Source: Mucilaginibacter rigui (lineage in GTDB: Bacteria > Bacteroidota > Bacteroidia > Sphingobacteriales > Sphingobacteriaceae). From it: 64,000 nucleotides of DNA. Below the pieces are notes generated by a model. It worked only from the letters and a program-made list of their open reading frames with translations. It was not told where the DNA came from and made no database searches. Both the position numbers and the translations under genes were made by a program. The stretch is taken from positions 62,001-126,000 of the forward strand of contig NZ_JACWMW010000004.1 of NCBI RefSeq assembly GCF_014773275.1. The letters run 5' to 3'. Numbering within the stretch: the stretch's first letter is position 1; the number at the start of each line of letters is the position of its first letter. Of this stretch, positions 8,919 to 19,300 are shown one piece after another.

Positions 8919-9020
8919 CAATAACAATAAAGGTTTGCCGTTAGGGTTACAATTATTAACTAAAAGTTTCGACGAGCAGGCGCTGCTTAATTTTTCCGAA
9001 TATTTTATGCAGCTATAATT
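8919..9020 (+). repeat. 102-bp direct repeat, copy 2 (gatA 3' fragment)
   Basis: An exact copy of 6529-6630. It is a dead fragment of gatA lying 58 bp before the lytic transglycosylase gene. It marks the right border of the two-gene insert and suggests that gatA and the transglycosylase gene were once direct neighbours. Confidence 0.97.
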
Positions 9021-9078
9021 ATTTAATATATTAGTAAATAATTGTCAGAAAACTTTTTTTGAGAGTTTACCCTAAAAT

Positions 9079-10329
9079 ATGAAGAGACTGTTTCCTTTTA
9101 TTATTTGTGCATTATTTATACAAATAGTTAAAGCAGATACCAAAGCCGTGTTTAATATGGCACCGGCAGATATAGTGCAGCAAGATACTAACGTGCTTTT
9201 GCCTGTTATACAGGCGCCGGTATCTATTTACCAAAACAATATTTTTAAACGCCGGCTCGATTCTATTCAGCACGAAGTGCCGTTAGATTATAATGGTTAC
9301 GTACAAGCTTATATAGACAATTATATGCGCCGCCGCGATGAAATGGGCCGCATGTTGGGCTTATCCAGATATTACTTCCCTATTTATGAGAAAGCGTTTC
9401 ACGATGCAGGTATCCCCGATGAGATCAAATACCTGTCGATAGTAGAGTCGGCGCTTAACCCGAATGCTATTTCGAGGGTAGGGGCAGCTGGTCCGTGGCA
9501 GTTCATGTCAGAAACAGCCAAGATCTACGGCCTTAGCATGACCGATTATGTTGACGACCGCCGCGACCCTATCCAGGCAAGCGCTGCCGCTGCTGCATAT
9601 CTAAAAGATGCTTACCTGCAATTTGGCGATTGGCTGCTGGCCATAGCATCATACAACTGTGGTAAAAGCAACGTGTTGCACGCGCTTGAGCAAACCGGCA
9701 CACACGATTACTGGTCGATCCGCGAACTGCTGCCTGCCGAAACACGCGGTTATGTGCCTGCATTTATCGCCATAAATTATGTGATGAAATATCACAAATA
9801 CCATTACATAGTTCCGCAAACGGGTAATTTAGCTATTGTTACCGATACCATTATGGTAAACAAGTTTGTATCGCTAAACCGCGTAGCACAGGCACTGGGT
9901 ATGCCATTAAAGGATGTTTGTACGTTGAATCCATCTTACAGGCAGCAACTGGTAAACGGTACAGCCGCCATTCCGCGCCGCATAGTTATCCCTAAAATTG
10001 ATAAAGAGCGCGATAATATTTTGCGCAATGCCATAGCCGATTTAAATGCGCCTATACCGGTGCTAAGGCCAATACAATATGTGGCAATTGTACCACCACC
10101 GCCGCCAATGCCTGTTAAACCGCCGGTAATGGCCGTGCAGCAGGCCGTTGTTGAGGGTAAAGTGGTTGCCCCAACTATACATACTACAAAAAAAGGCGAA
10201 ACACTTACCAGTATTGCCACCATGTATGGTGTAAAGGTTGAGCAATTGATGCAATGGAACAGGGCCTTAGGTAATAATGCAACACTGCCGCTATTGCCGG
10301 GCTTAGCTGTTAATATAGGCAGGGGATAA
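9079..10329 (+). CDS. mltD: Membrane-bound lytic murein transglycosylase (SLT + LysM, MltD-like)
   Basis: 416 residues with an N-terminal signal sequence (residues 1-20). The SLT domain spans about 95-240; the catalytic Glu is Glu123 in SIVESALNP, followed by GAAGPWQFM and the ASYNCG motif typical of family 1 transglycosylases. A Pro-rich linker (~335-360) leads to a single C-terminal LysM domain (KKGETLTSIATMYGVKVEQL) that binds peptidoglycan. The enzyme cleaves the MurNAc-GlcNAc bond to give 1,6-anhydro products. MltD of E. coli is similar but carries more LysM repeats. It is a single-gene unit ending in a strong terminator. Confidence 0.9.
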   Translation: MKRLFPFIICALFIQIVKADTKAVFNMAPADIVQQDTNVLLPVIQAPVSIYQNNIFKRRLDSIQHEVPLDYNGYVQAYIDNYMRRRDEMGRMLGLSRYYFPIYEKAFHDAGIPDEIKYLSIVESALNPNAISRVGAAGPWQFMSETAKIYGLSMTDYVDDRRDPIQASAAAAAYLKDAYLQFGDWLLAIASYNCGKSNVLHALEQTGTHDYWSIRELLPAETRGYVPAFIAINYVMKYHKYHYIVPQTGNLAIVTDTIMVNKFVSLNRVAQALGMPLKDVCTLNPSYRQQLVNGTAAIPRRIVIPKIDKERDNILRNAIADLNAPIPVLRPIQYVAIVPPPPPMPVKPPVMAVQQAVVEGKVVAPTIHTTKKGETLTSIATMYGVKVEQLMQWNRALGNNATLPLLPGLAVNIGRG

Positions 10330-10343
10330 AGATATTTTTGTGA

Positions 10344-10381
10344 AGCCCGGTTTTGATGTATTTCGAGACCGGGCTTTTTTT
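10344..10381 (+). terminator. Intrinsic terminator after the transglycosylase gene
   Basis: An 8-bp GC-rich stem (AGCCCGGT / ACCGGGCT) with a 16-base loop is followed by a run of seven T. Confidence 0.85.
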
Positions 10382-10435
10382 ATTAGCCACTTCAGGAAAA
10401 CTAATTGTAATTTTGGGGGCTGAATTATTGAGACC

Positions 10436-12736
10436 ATGAACAAACCCAATCGTAAACAGGACGCCTTAAACTATCACTCCAAAGGCCGCCCCGGTAAAAT
10501 ACAGGTAGTACCCACAAAGCCTACCAATTCTCAACGCGACTTAACTTTAGCCTATTCCCCTGGTGTTGCCGAGCCATGCCTGCGTATAGCCGATAATGTT
10601 GAAGATGTATATAAATACACCGCTAAAGGCAACCTGGTAGCGGTTATCAGCAATGGTACGGCGGTACTTGGCCTGGGCAATATTGGCCCCGAAGCCAGTA
10701 AACCGGTTATGGAGGGTAAGGGCCTTCTGTTTAAGATCTATGCGGATATTGATGTGTTCGATCTGGAGATAAACGCCAAAACGGTTGATGAATTTGTAAA
10801 TATTGTAAAGGCGCTTGAGCCAACTTTCGGGGGTGTTAACCTCGAAGATATATCTGCCCCAACCTGCTTTGAAATTGAGCGCAGGTTAAAGGCCGAAATG
10901 AAGATCCCGGTGATGCACGATGACCAGCACGGTACGGCAATCATATCGGGCGCGGCGTTGATGAATGCCTGCGAGATACAGGGGAAAAAACTTGACAAAA
11001 TAAAAATGGTTGTGAACGGTGCCGGCGCGGCAGCTGTGTCATGTACAAAAATGTACCTTTCTCTTGGGGTAAAAAAAGAGAACCTGGTAATGTTTGATAT
11101 TAATGGGTTATTGACCCCTAATCGTACCGACCTGGATGAAATGCGCCTGCAATTTGCCACAAACCGTAAAGATATTACCACCCTTGCCGATGCAATGAAA
11201 AATGCCGACGTATTTGTTGGCCTATCGGCAGGTAATGTGGTTACACAGGCAATGCTGGTAAGCATGGCTAAAAACCCAATTGTTTTTGCCATGGCCAACC
11301 CCGAGCCGGAAATAACCTACGATTTGGCTACAGCCGCACGTAAGGATATTATTATGGCCACCGGCCGTTCCGATTATCCTAACCAGGTTAACAATGTATT
11401 GGGTTTCCCGTACATTTTCCGTGGGGCGCTTGATGTAAGGGCTACTGCCATAAACGAAGAAATGAAGATAGCGGCGGTAAAGGCAATTGCCGAGATGGCT
11501 AAAAAGCCCGTACCCGAAGCCGTTAACTTAGCATATAATATTACCAACCTAAAGTTTGGGCGCGATTACATCATCCCTAAACCTATGGATCAGCGCCTCA
11601 TCACCGAGGTGTCTTCGGCAGTTGCAAAAGCGGCCATCGATTCGGGCGTTGCCCGCAAAACCATCACCGATTGGGATGCCTATAATGAGGAGTTACTATC
11701 ACGCTTAGGTAACAACAATAAGTTGCTGCGCGACATTACCAATAAGGCTAAACAGAACCCTAAACGTGTAGTATTTGCAGAGGCTGATACTTATAAAATA
11801 CTGCGTGCTGCACAAATTGTGAAGGATGAGGGGATTGCCACACCAATTTTATTGGGTAATGCAGAGAAGATAAGGACAATAATGCGCGAGAATGAGCTTG
11901 ATTTGGGCGATGTACAGATTATCGATCCAAGAATTGAGACCGAGCGAACGCTTGAGTTTGCGCAATTCCTGTTCAAAAAACGCCAGCGTAAAGGGGTAAC
12001 CTTGTTCGAAGCTAAAAAACTAATGATGGTTGACCGTAACTATTACGGCGCTTGCATGATCCACTTTGGCGAAGCAGATGCCTTAATATCGGGTTTAACC
12101 AAAGATTATGCAACCACCATTAAACCGGCCTTGCAGATAATAGGCACCGAAGCCGGTGTAAACCGTGTGGCTGGTATGTACCTGATGATAACCGAAAAGG
12201 GGCCTGTGTTTTTTGGTGATACCACGGTAAACGTAAACCCATCGGCACAGGAACTGGTAGATATTACCGTATTGATGGATCGCTCAATAAAACAATTGAA
12301 CATCCAGCCGCGTATAGCAGTATTGTCATACTCTAACTTTGGTTCTAACGCCGGCGATATACCCGAAAAAACGAGGGAAACGGTACGTATCCTTCATGAA
12401 AAGTATCCGGATATGATTGTGGATGGCGAAATGCAGGCTAACTTTGCTTTAAACTCATCATTGTTAGCTGATAACTTCCCGTTCTCTACTCTAAGTGGCA
12501 AACCCGCCAATACATTAATATTCCCGGGTTTGGCATCTGGTAACATTGCTTATAAGCTATTACAGGAAATTGGCGGCGCTGAGGCTGTAGGCCCTATTTT
12601 GCTGGGTATGAAAAAGCCGGTGCACGTATTACAATTAGGCAGTTCTGTTCGCGAGATAGTGAACATGGTTACCATTGCCGTAATAGATGCGCAGGTAAAG
12701 TGCGCTGAAGCCAAACCATCAAAAGCTAAAAAATAA
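10436..12736 (+). CDS. maeB: NADP-dependent malic enzyme with C-terminal phosphotransacetylase-like domain
   Basis: 766 residues. The N-terminal malic domain begins near [10 protein letters not shown], followed by the NAD(P)-binding domain with [10 protein letters not shown] at about residues 195-205. The C-terminal ~330 residues are homologous to phosphate acetyltransferase (PTA). In MaeB enzymes this extra domain is regulatory, sensing acetyl-CoA, and the protein converts malate to pyruvate and CO2 with reduction of NADP+. The length and domain order match the family. ruvA begins 3 bp after its stop, so the two are probably co-transcribed. A TAATTTTG box lies 20 bp before the start (10408-10415). 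Confidence 0.93.
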   Translation: MNKPNRKQDALNYHSKGRPGKIQVVPTKPTNSQRDLTLAYSPGVAEPCLRIADNVEDVYKYTAKGNLVAVISNGTAVLGLGNIGPEASKPVMEGKGLLFKIYADIDVFDLEINAKTVDEFVNIVKALEPTFGGVNLEDISAPTCFEIERRLKAEMKIPVMHDDQHGTAIISGAALMNACEIQGKKLDKIKMVVNGAGAAAVSCTKMYLSLGVKKENLVMFDINGLLTPNRTDLDEMRLQFATNRKDITTLADAMKNADVFVGLSAGNVVTQAMLVSMAKNPIVFAMANPEPEITYDLATAARKDIIMATGRSDYPNQVNNVLGFPYIFRGALDVRATAINEEMKIAAVKAIAEMAKKPVPEAVNLAYNITNLKFGRDYIIPKPMDQRLITEVSSAVAKAAIDSGVARKTITDWDAYNEELLSRLGNNNKLLRDITNKAKQNPKRVVFAEADTYKILRAAQIVKDEGIATPILLGNAEKIRTIMRENELDLGDVQIIDPRIETERTLEFAQFLFKKRQRKGVTLFEAKKLMMVDRNYYGACMIHFGEADALISGLTKDYATTIKPALQIIGTEAGVNRVAGMYLMITEKGPVFFGDTTVNVNPSAQELVDITVLMDRSIKQLNIQPRIAVLSYSNFGSNAGDIPEKTRETVRILHEKYPDMIVDGEMQANFALNSSLLADNFPFSTLSGKPANTLIFPGLASGNIAYKLLQEIGGAEAVGPILLGMKKPVHVLQLGSSVREIVNMVTIAVIDAQVKCAEAKPSKAKK

Positions 12737-12739
12737 CCA

Positions 12740-13324
12740 ATGTACGATTATATTGATGGTAAACTTGCCTTTAAAGGCGCGGCGCATGTAGTAATAGATG
12801 CCGGCGGCGTTGGCTATCATATTAATATATCATTAAACACCTACTCGCAATTACCCGAGGGCGAGCGTTGCAAACTTTTTGTTTGGCTGCACGTAAAAGA
12901 GGATGCACACACCCTATATGGCTTTGCCAGCGAGGGCGAGCGCAGACTTTTCATGCATCTTATATCTATATCAGGCATAGGGCCAAATACCGGGCGTATG
13001 ATGTTGTCGTCTATAACCCCCGCCGAGATACAGGCGGCTATTGTGCAGGGCAACGTGGCAGCCATACAAAGGATAAAAGGGATCGGCCCAAAATCGGCCC
13101 AACGTGTGATTTTAGAACTGCAAGACAAGCTTAAAAAAGAAGGCCCTGATACGCTTACCGTAATGCCAGGGTTAAAAACGGCAAAAGATGAAGCTCTTTC
13201 TGCCCTTGTAATGCTTGGATTTGTTCGTAACGTTGCAGAGAAAGTATTGGAGCTGGAAATAGCTAAAAATACCGGGGTTTTAACTGTAGAACAATTGATT
13301 AAATCTGCATTAAAAAGCTTATAA
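12740..13324 (+). CDS. ruvA: Holliday junction branch migration protein RuvA
   Basis: 194 residues, the normal size. The N-terminal OB-fold starts MYDYIDGKLAFKG; the middle has two helix-hairpin-helix motifs (ISGIGPNTGRMML and IKGIGPKSAQRVILEL); the C-terminal ~45 residues form the RuvB-binding three-helix domain. RuvA tetramers bind four-way junctions and guide the RuvB motor during recombination repair. It is packed between maeB (3 bp gap) and sprA (23 bp gap); the ruvA-sprA adjacency is common in Bacteroidota. Confidence 0.96.
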   Translation: MYDYIDGKLAFKGAAHVVIDAGGVGYHINISLNTYSQLPEGERCKLFVWLHVKEDAHTLYGFASEGERRLFMHLISISGIGPNTGRMMLSSITPAEIQAAIVQGNVAAIQRIKGIGPKSAQRVILELQDKLKKEGPDTLTVMPGLKTAKDEALSALVMLGFVRNVAEKVLELEIAKNTGVLTVEQLIKSALKSL

Positions 13325-13347
13325 TTACTTTGCAATAAATAACACGC

Positions 13348-16300
13348 TTGATTAAAAATTTTACTACCAGGCTTTTTGTAGTTATACTCTTTGTATCTGC
13401 TTTAAGCGGGGTGGGAAAGTTATACGCACAACAAACACCGGTTCAGCCTACGCAAACCGGTCAGCAGTTCCCTACGCAACAGCAACCGCAATTTCCAAAT
13501 CAACAGCAGTCACAGTTCCCCAATCAGCAACGTACAGGGCAACAATCACAGCAAGCCACTAATCAGCAGCAAACGCAGTTCCAGCAGCCCGGCCAGCGCC
13601 CGGTAGCAACAAAGCCGCAGCAAACTGCGCCGGTTGCCGCCAAGGCAGATACCGGTAAAAAACTTGGCCCCATCAGTTTAACTGAGCCAATGAGCAAAAG
13701 GCAGCGCGAGGGGATTTTTTTTATCGACCCTCCGGGATTGATACGTACAGTTGAATATGATGCCGCTACAAATAAATATGTTTTATATGAACGGTTAGGT
13801 AACCTGCTTTACCGTGCGCCACAATATTTAACCTTTGGCGAATATTTAATGCTGATGCAAAGGGGCGTAAAGCGCGAATATTTTAAACAACTGGCAGATA
13901 ACTATGCCTATGAATCACAACAGCCGGGCTTTATACCGCAGATGAAGATAAGGAGCAAAACTTTTGAACAGATCTTTGGCAGCTCAAATATCAACATACG
14001 CCCGCAAGGGTCGGCAGAGGTGATCCTGGCCGGGCAGGTCAATAAAAACGAAAACCCGCTGTTTAATACCCGCCAACGTAACCAGTTTAACTTCAATTTC
14101 GATCAGCGGATCCAACTGAACGTTACCGGTGATATTGGCGATAAATTAAAGATCACCACAAATTATAATACCGAGGCGCAGTTTCAGTTTGAGAATCAGA
14201 TAAAGCTTGATTACACGGGGCATCCGGACGAGATCATCCAAAAGATAGAGGCGGGTACGGTTAGTATGCCGTTAAATACCACACTTATATCGGGCAGCCA
14301 GGCCTTGTTTGGTGTTAAAACCAAGCTAAAGTTTGGTAAGCTTGATGTAACCAGTATTTTCTCGCAACAGCGGTCGCAGGCAAAAAATATCACCATAAAA
14401 AACGGCGCGCAGGAGCAAAATATCAACATCACCGCTGCCGACTACGAAAGCAATAAACACTTTTTTTTATCGCAGTACTTCCGTAATAACTATAACAGGG
14501 CGCTGGCTAATATCCCTATTATCAGCTCTAACATCAACATTACAAAAATTGAGGTTTGGACAACCAACCGTACCAACGTCACAACCGACTCGCGCGATAT
14601 ACTGGCATTTTTAGATTTGGGCGAAAATAAACCCTTCAATACCTCAGTTGTAACAGGTGGTACAAGTGCTTACCCTGCAGGGTTTAAAGGCCCCGGCTTT
14701 CCGCAGCAATCAAATAACTTGTTAAATGTGTTGCCTGCCACTGCGCGTAATACTAACTCAAACGATGTGGCCAACCTTTTCAGGACCACGCGTGCTACAG
14801 ATAACTACGCCAAGCTTACCTATGCCCGTAAATTAACCGATAAAGAGTTTACCCTGCACCCGCAATTGGGTTATATATCATTAAATTATCCTTTAAATAA
14901 CGATGAGGTTTTGGCTGTTGCTTATCAGTACACCGTAAATGGTGTGCAGTACCAGGTGGGTGAGTTCTCGAGCGACAGGGCGGTTGACCCCGGCACCCCC
15001 ACCGTTTTATTTACCAAATTATTAAAAAACGAATTACTTAAAACTGACCTGCCTACCTGGGACCTGATGATGAAGAACATCTACTCGTTAGGCGCGTACC
15101 AGATAAGCTCAACAAATTTTAAGTTGAATGTATCCCGTTTGGATGATAAATCGGGCATCGAGAAAACCATTATGGACGAGGGGCAAAACACCAAAAGTAA
15201 ACGCTGGATGCAGCTTACAGGTGTAGATAACCTGGATCAACAAAATGATAAACGCCCGGATGGGTATTTTGATTTCTTGGAAGGTATCACCATCGATTCG
15301 CAAAACGGGCGCATTATGTTCCCGGTACTGGAGCCCTTTGGCAGCGACCTGGCTAAACAGTTTATCCCATCAGAAACCGACCTGGTGGCCCGGTATGTTT
15401 ATCAGCCGCTTTATGATTCTACAAAAACTATCGCGCAGCAATTTTTTCCTAAACTAAACAGGTATTTAATAAAGGGTACCTACACTTCGCAAAGCGGATC
15501 GGAATACCAGTTGAATGCAGTTAACATCCCGCAAGGGTCTGTTGTGGTTACGGCCGGTTCGGTTAAACTACAGGAGGGTAATGATTATACTATTGATTAC
15601 AGTGCGGGCCGTATCCGTATATTAAACCAGGCTTTGCTGGCATCGGGCCAAACCATCAATGTTAAGTTAGAGAATAACGAACTTTTTGGCGTACAGCAAA
15701 AATCATTGTTCGGCACCAGGCTTGATTATCATTTAAATGATAAATGGGCATTGGGCGCAACCATGATGCATCTTACTGAGCAGCCCATAACGCAAAATGA
15801 AATTGCCGGCGAGGAATCTATCTCAAATACCATCTGGGGTTTTGACGCTAACTATAGTTCGCAATCAAGGTTTTTAACCCGTTTGGTTGATAAGCTGCCA
15901 TTTATACATACCAAGGCGCCATCAAGCATAAACTTTAGCGGCGAGTTTGCCCAGTTACTACCGGGTAGCCCCGGCGCATTGAATTTTGCCGGCTCAAAAA
16001 ACGGTACTTCTTACCTGGACGACTTTGAGAACAGCCGTTCTGTTATCGATATAAAAAGTGCTATCAACTGGCAAATATCCGGCACACCGCAAATGTTTAG
16101 CGAGTCGGCCAATTTTGATGACCTAAGCTACGGCTATAACCGCGCCCGCTTGGCCTTTTACAACATCGACCCAATATTTTACACCAATTCGGGCTCTGTT
16201 AATGTATCGCGTAACGAGCTTTCTAACCATTACGTAAGGCAGGTTATAGAGCAGGAGGTGTTTCCATATAAACAATCAACCACCGGCCAGCCGTTAAGCT

Positions 16301-19300
16301 TATCAACCCTTAACCTTGCTTTTTACCCAACCGTGCGCGGGCCTTATAACTTTACCACTACAGGCCTTAATAATGATGGCACATTGCAGAACCCCAGGAA
16401 CCGCTGGGGAGGGATGTTCCGTAAGTTAGAAACCAACGATTTTGAATCGTTAAACGTAGGATATATAGAGTTTTGGATATTAGACCCGTTTATTTATAAA
16501 CCAAACTCAACAGGGGGCGATCTGTACTTTAACCTGGGGAGTGTATCTGAAGATATATTAAAGGATGGCAGGAAAAGCCTGGAGAATGCTTTACCGGTTG
16601 ATGGTTTAACCGCCGATAAGGTGGATGAGACCAACTGGGGGCGCGTATCAAAATTGCAGCCGGTTATTAATGCTTTTGATAACGACCCCAATTCGCGCAG
16701 GCTGCAGGATGTTGGTTTGGACGGACTGAATGACGACGGCGAAAAAGTGAAATTTGCACCTGTTATACAACAAGTGCAAGGCCAGCTAAACCAACAAGCC
16801 GCCGCCGTTTTTGCCGCCGATCCATCATCGGATGATTACCGTTATTACCAGGGCAGGGAACTTGACCAGGCCGGTGCCGGTATATTAGAACGCTACAGCC
16901 GTTATAACGGCACGGAAGGCAACTCTAAAACGGCCGAACAATCGCAGGCAGAGCTTGGGATCCAAACGTCGGCATCAACATCATTGCCCGACGGGGAAGA
17001 TATAAACCGCGATAATAACATGAGCCAAACGGATGAGTATTTTCAATACAAGGTATCTATAAGGCCGCAGGATATGGTGATAGGGCAAAATTATATTAAT
17101 GATAAAATAACCACTGCTGTAAAGTTGCCAAATGGCACCACTGAGGCGGTTACCTGGTACCAGTTCAGGATCCCGATAACCGATTACCAAAGCAAAGTAG
17201 GGAACATACAGGATTTTAAAGCCATCAGGTTTATGCGGATGTTCATGACCAATTTTGCCGATACATCTGTTTTGCGTTTTGCCACACTGCAACTGGCCCG
17301 CAGCGAATGGCGTACTTTTAACATTGAGAATAACCCGCTTAACGTAATTGCCGATCCGGCCATCACCAACCCTGTAATAGATGGGTCTACCCTTGATGTG
17401 CAGGCGGTTAATATTGAAGAGAACGGTAACCGCACGCCTATACCTTATGTAGTGCCGCCGGGCATTAACCGCCAGCGCAACTACAATAACCTGCAAACAG
17501 ATACCAAGCTTAACGAGCAATCGCTATCGTTAAATGTGGCCAACCTGCGCGATGGTTACTCAAGGGCGGCGTTCCGTACCTTCTTTAATGATTTGCGCGC
17601 ATACAAACGCATCCAGATGTTTATACATGCTGAAGGCGAGAATTTAAAAGATAAAGACCTGAATGGTTTTGTACGCCTGGGGGTTGACTACCAGGATAAC
17701 TATTACGAATACGAGGTGCCTTTAACTATAACCCAACCCGGCACCCGCGACCCCGGCGCTATATGGCCTGCAAATAACGAGCTTGACCTGCAACTTTCAT
17801 TGTTGGTTGATGCCAAACTTGCGCGTAACAACGCCAAACTAAACGGGCAGCCGTGGCCGTTCACCATCCCTTTTGTGTATACAGACGGACTTAATAAAGT
17901 AACCATTAAAGGGCAGCCCGATCTGAGCCGCCTGCGTACCATTATGCTGGGTGTGCGTAACCCCCTAAAAGGTACCGGTGCAAGTAATGACGATGGTTTA
18001 AATAAAACAGGTACGGTTTGGTTTGATGAACTGCGCTTAACTGATTTTGACCAGCGTGGAGGCTGGGCCGCAACAGCAAGGGTAGATGCCGCCCTGGCCG
18101 ATTTTGCAAACATAACCGTAGCGGGCAGTAAAAGCACCATTGGTTTTGGTACGCTGGATTCGAGGGTGGGCGACCGTAACCGAAGTGATAACCAGTCTAT
18201 CGATGCATCTGCAAGTGTGGAGCTGGGTAAGTTTTTCCCTGAGAAAAGTGGTATTCGCATCCCTGCTTATGTAAATATCTCAACCCAGATAAGTACGCCG
18301 CAGTATGACCCCGGGTCGCCCGATGTGGAGCTGAAAAAGTCGCTTGCCAACGCGCCAACCAGCCAGGCACGCGACTCGATAAAAAATGTAACAAAGGATT
18401 TTACCACGCGCAAAAGCATCAACTTTACCAACGTACATAAAGAGCGCACCAATCAATCAGCACCGGTGCATGTGTGGGATATTGAGAACTTTGCCGCCAC
18501 ATATGCCTATACCGAGTACCAACACCATGATTTTAATGTTGAGAACGATTTTTCTAAAACATACAGAGTAGCGTTAAGCTATAACTATAACAAGGAGCCC
18601 AAATATTACACGCCTTTTGCCAAAATTATTAAAAGCAACTTGCTTGCCCTGGCACGCGATTTTAACTTTAGCATCCTGCCGTCGCGGTTAAACTTCAGTA
18701 TTAGTTTCGATCGTTTCTACTCAGAGAACACCCTGCGTAATAACGACCCGAATAACTTTATACCGATACCAACATCGTTCAATAAAAACTTTAATATAAC
18801 CCGGGTTTACGGGATAGGATGGAACCTGTCGAAAGGGTTAACGCTGGATATCGACGCGACTAACCTATCGGTTGTGGACGAGCCTGCTGGACGTTTAAAC
18901 GGACTAAAGCGCGATACCCTTTGGGAAAACCTTTGGAAACTGGGCCGAACCACAAACTATAACCACACTATAAACTTAAATTATACGGCACCTATAAACA
19001 AAATACCGGGGCTTGACTGGACCGCCCTTACCGTGCGTTACAGTACCAATTTTAACTGGCAAACCCAGCCCGAATTTGCCATTAATGATCCAACTTATGA
19101 TGTGGGTAACAGCATCCAGAATGCGCGCACCATACAGCTAAACCCTAACCTTAACTTTGCTAATTTTTATAATAAGTTTGGCGCGCTGCGTAAAGGCAAA
19201 AATGAAAAGACAGGCGCCGCTAAATTCTTTTTGGGAATTTTAACCGGAATAAAAAATATAAGTGGTACGTACACCCGTACCGAGGGAACTTTCCTGCCGG

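Noticed and set aside
10738-11298. 186-codon minus-strand frame inside maeB
   Set aside because: It lies wholly within a strongly conserved enzyme gene and shows no sensible protein pattern.
12841-13335. 164-codon minus-strand frame over ruvA
   Set aside because: ruvA is unmistakable on the plus strand; the antisense frame is coincidental.
16981-17520. 179-codon minus-strand frame inside sprA
   Set aside because: Shadow of sprA; no motif, no upstream signals.
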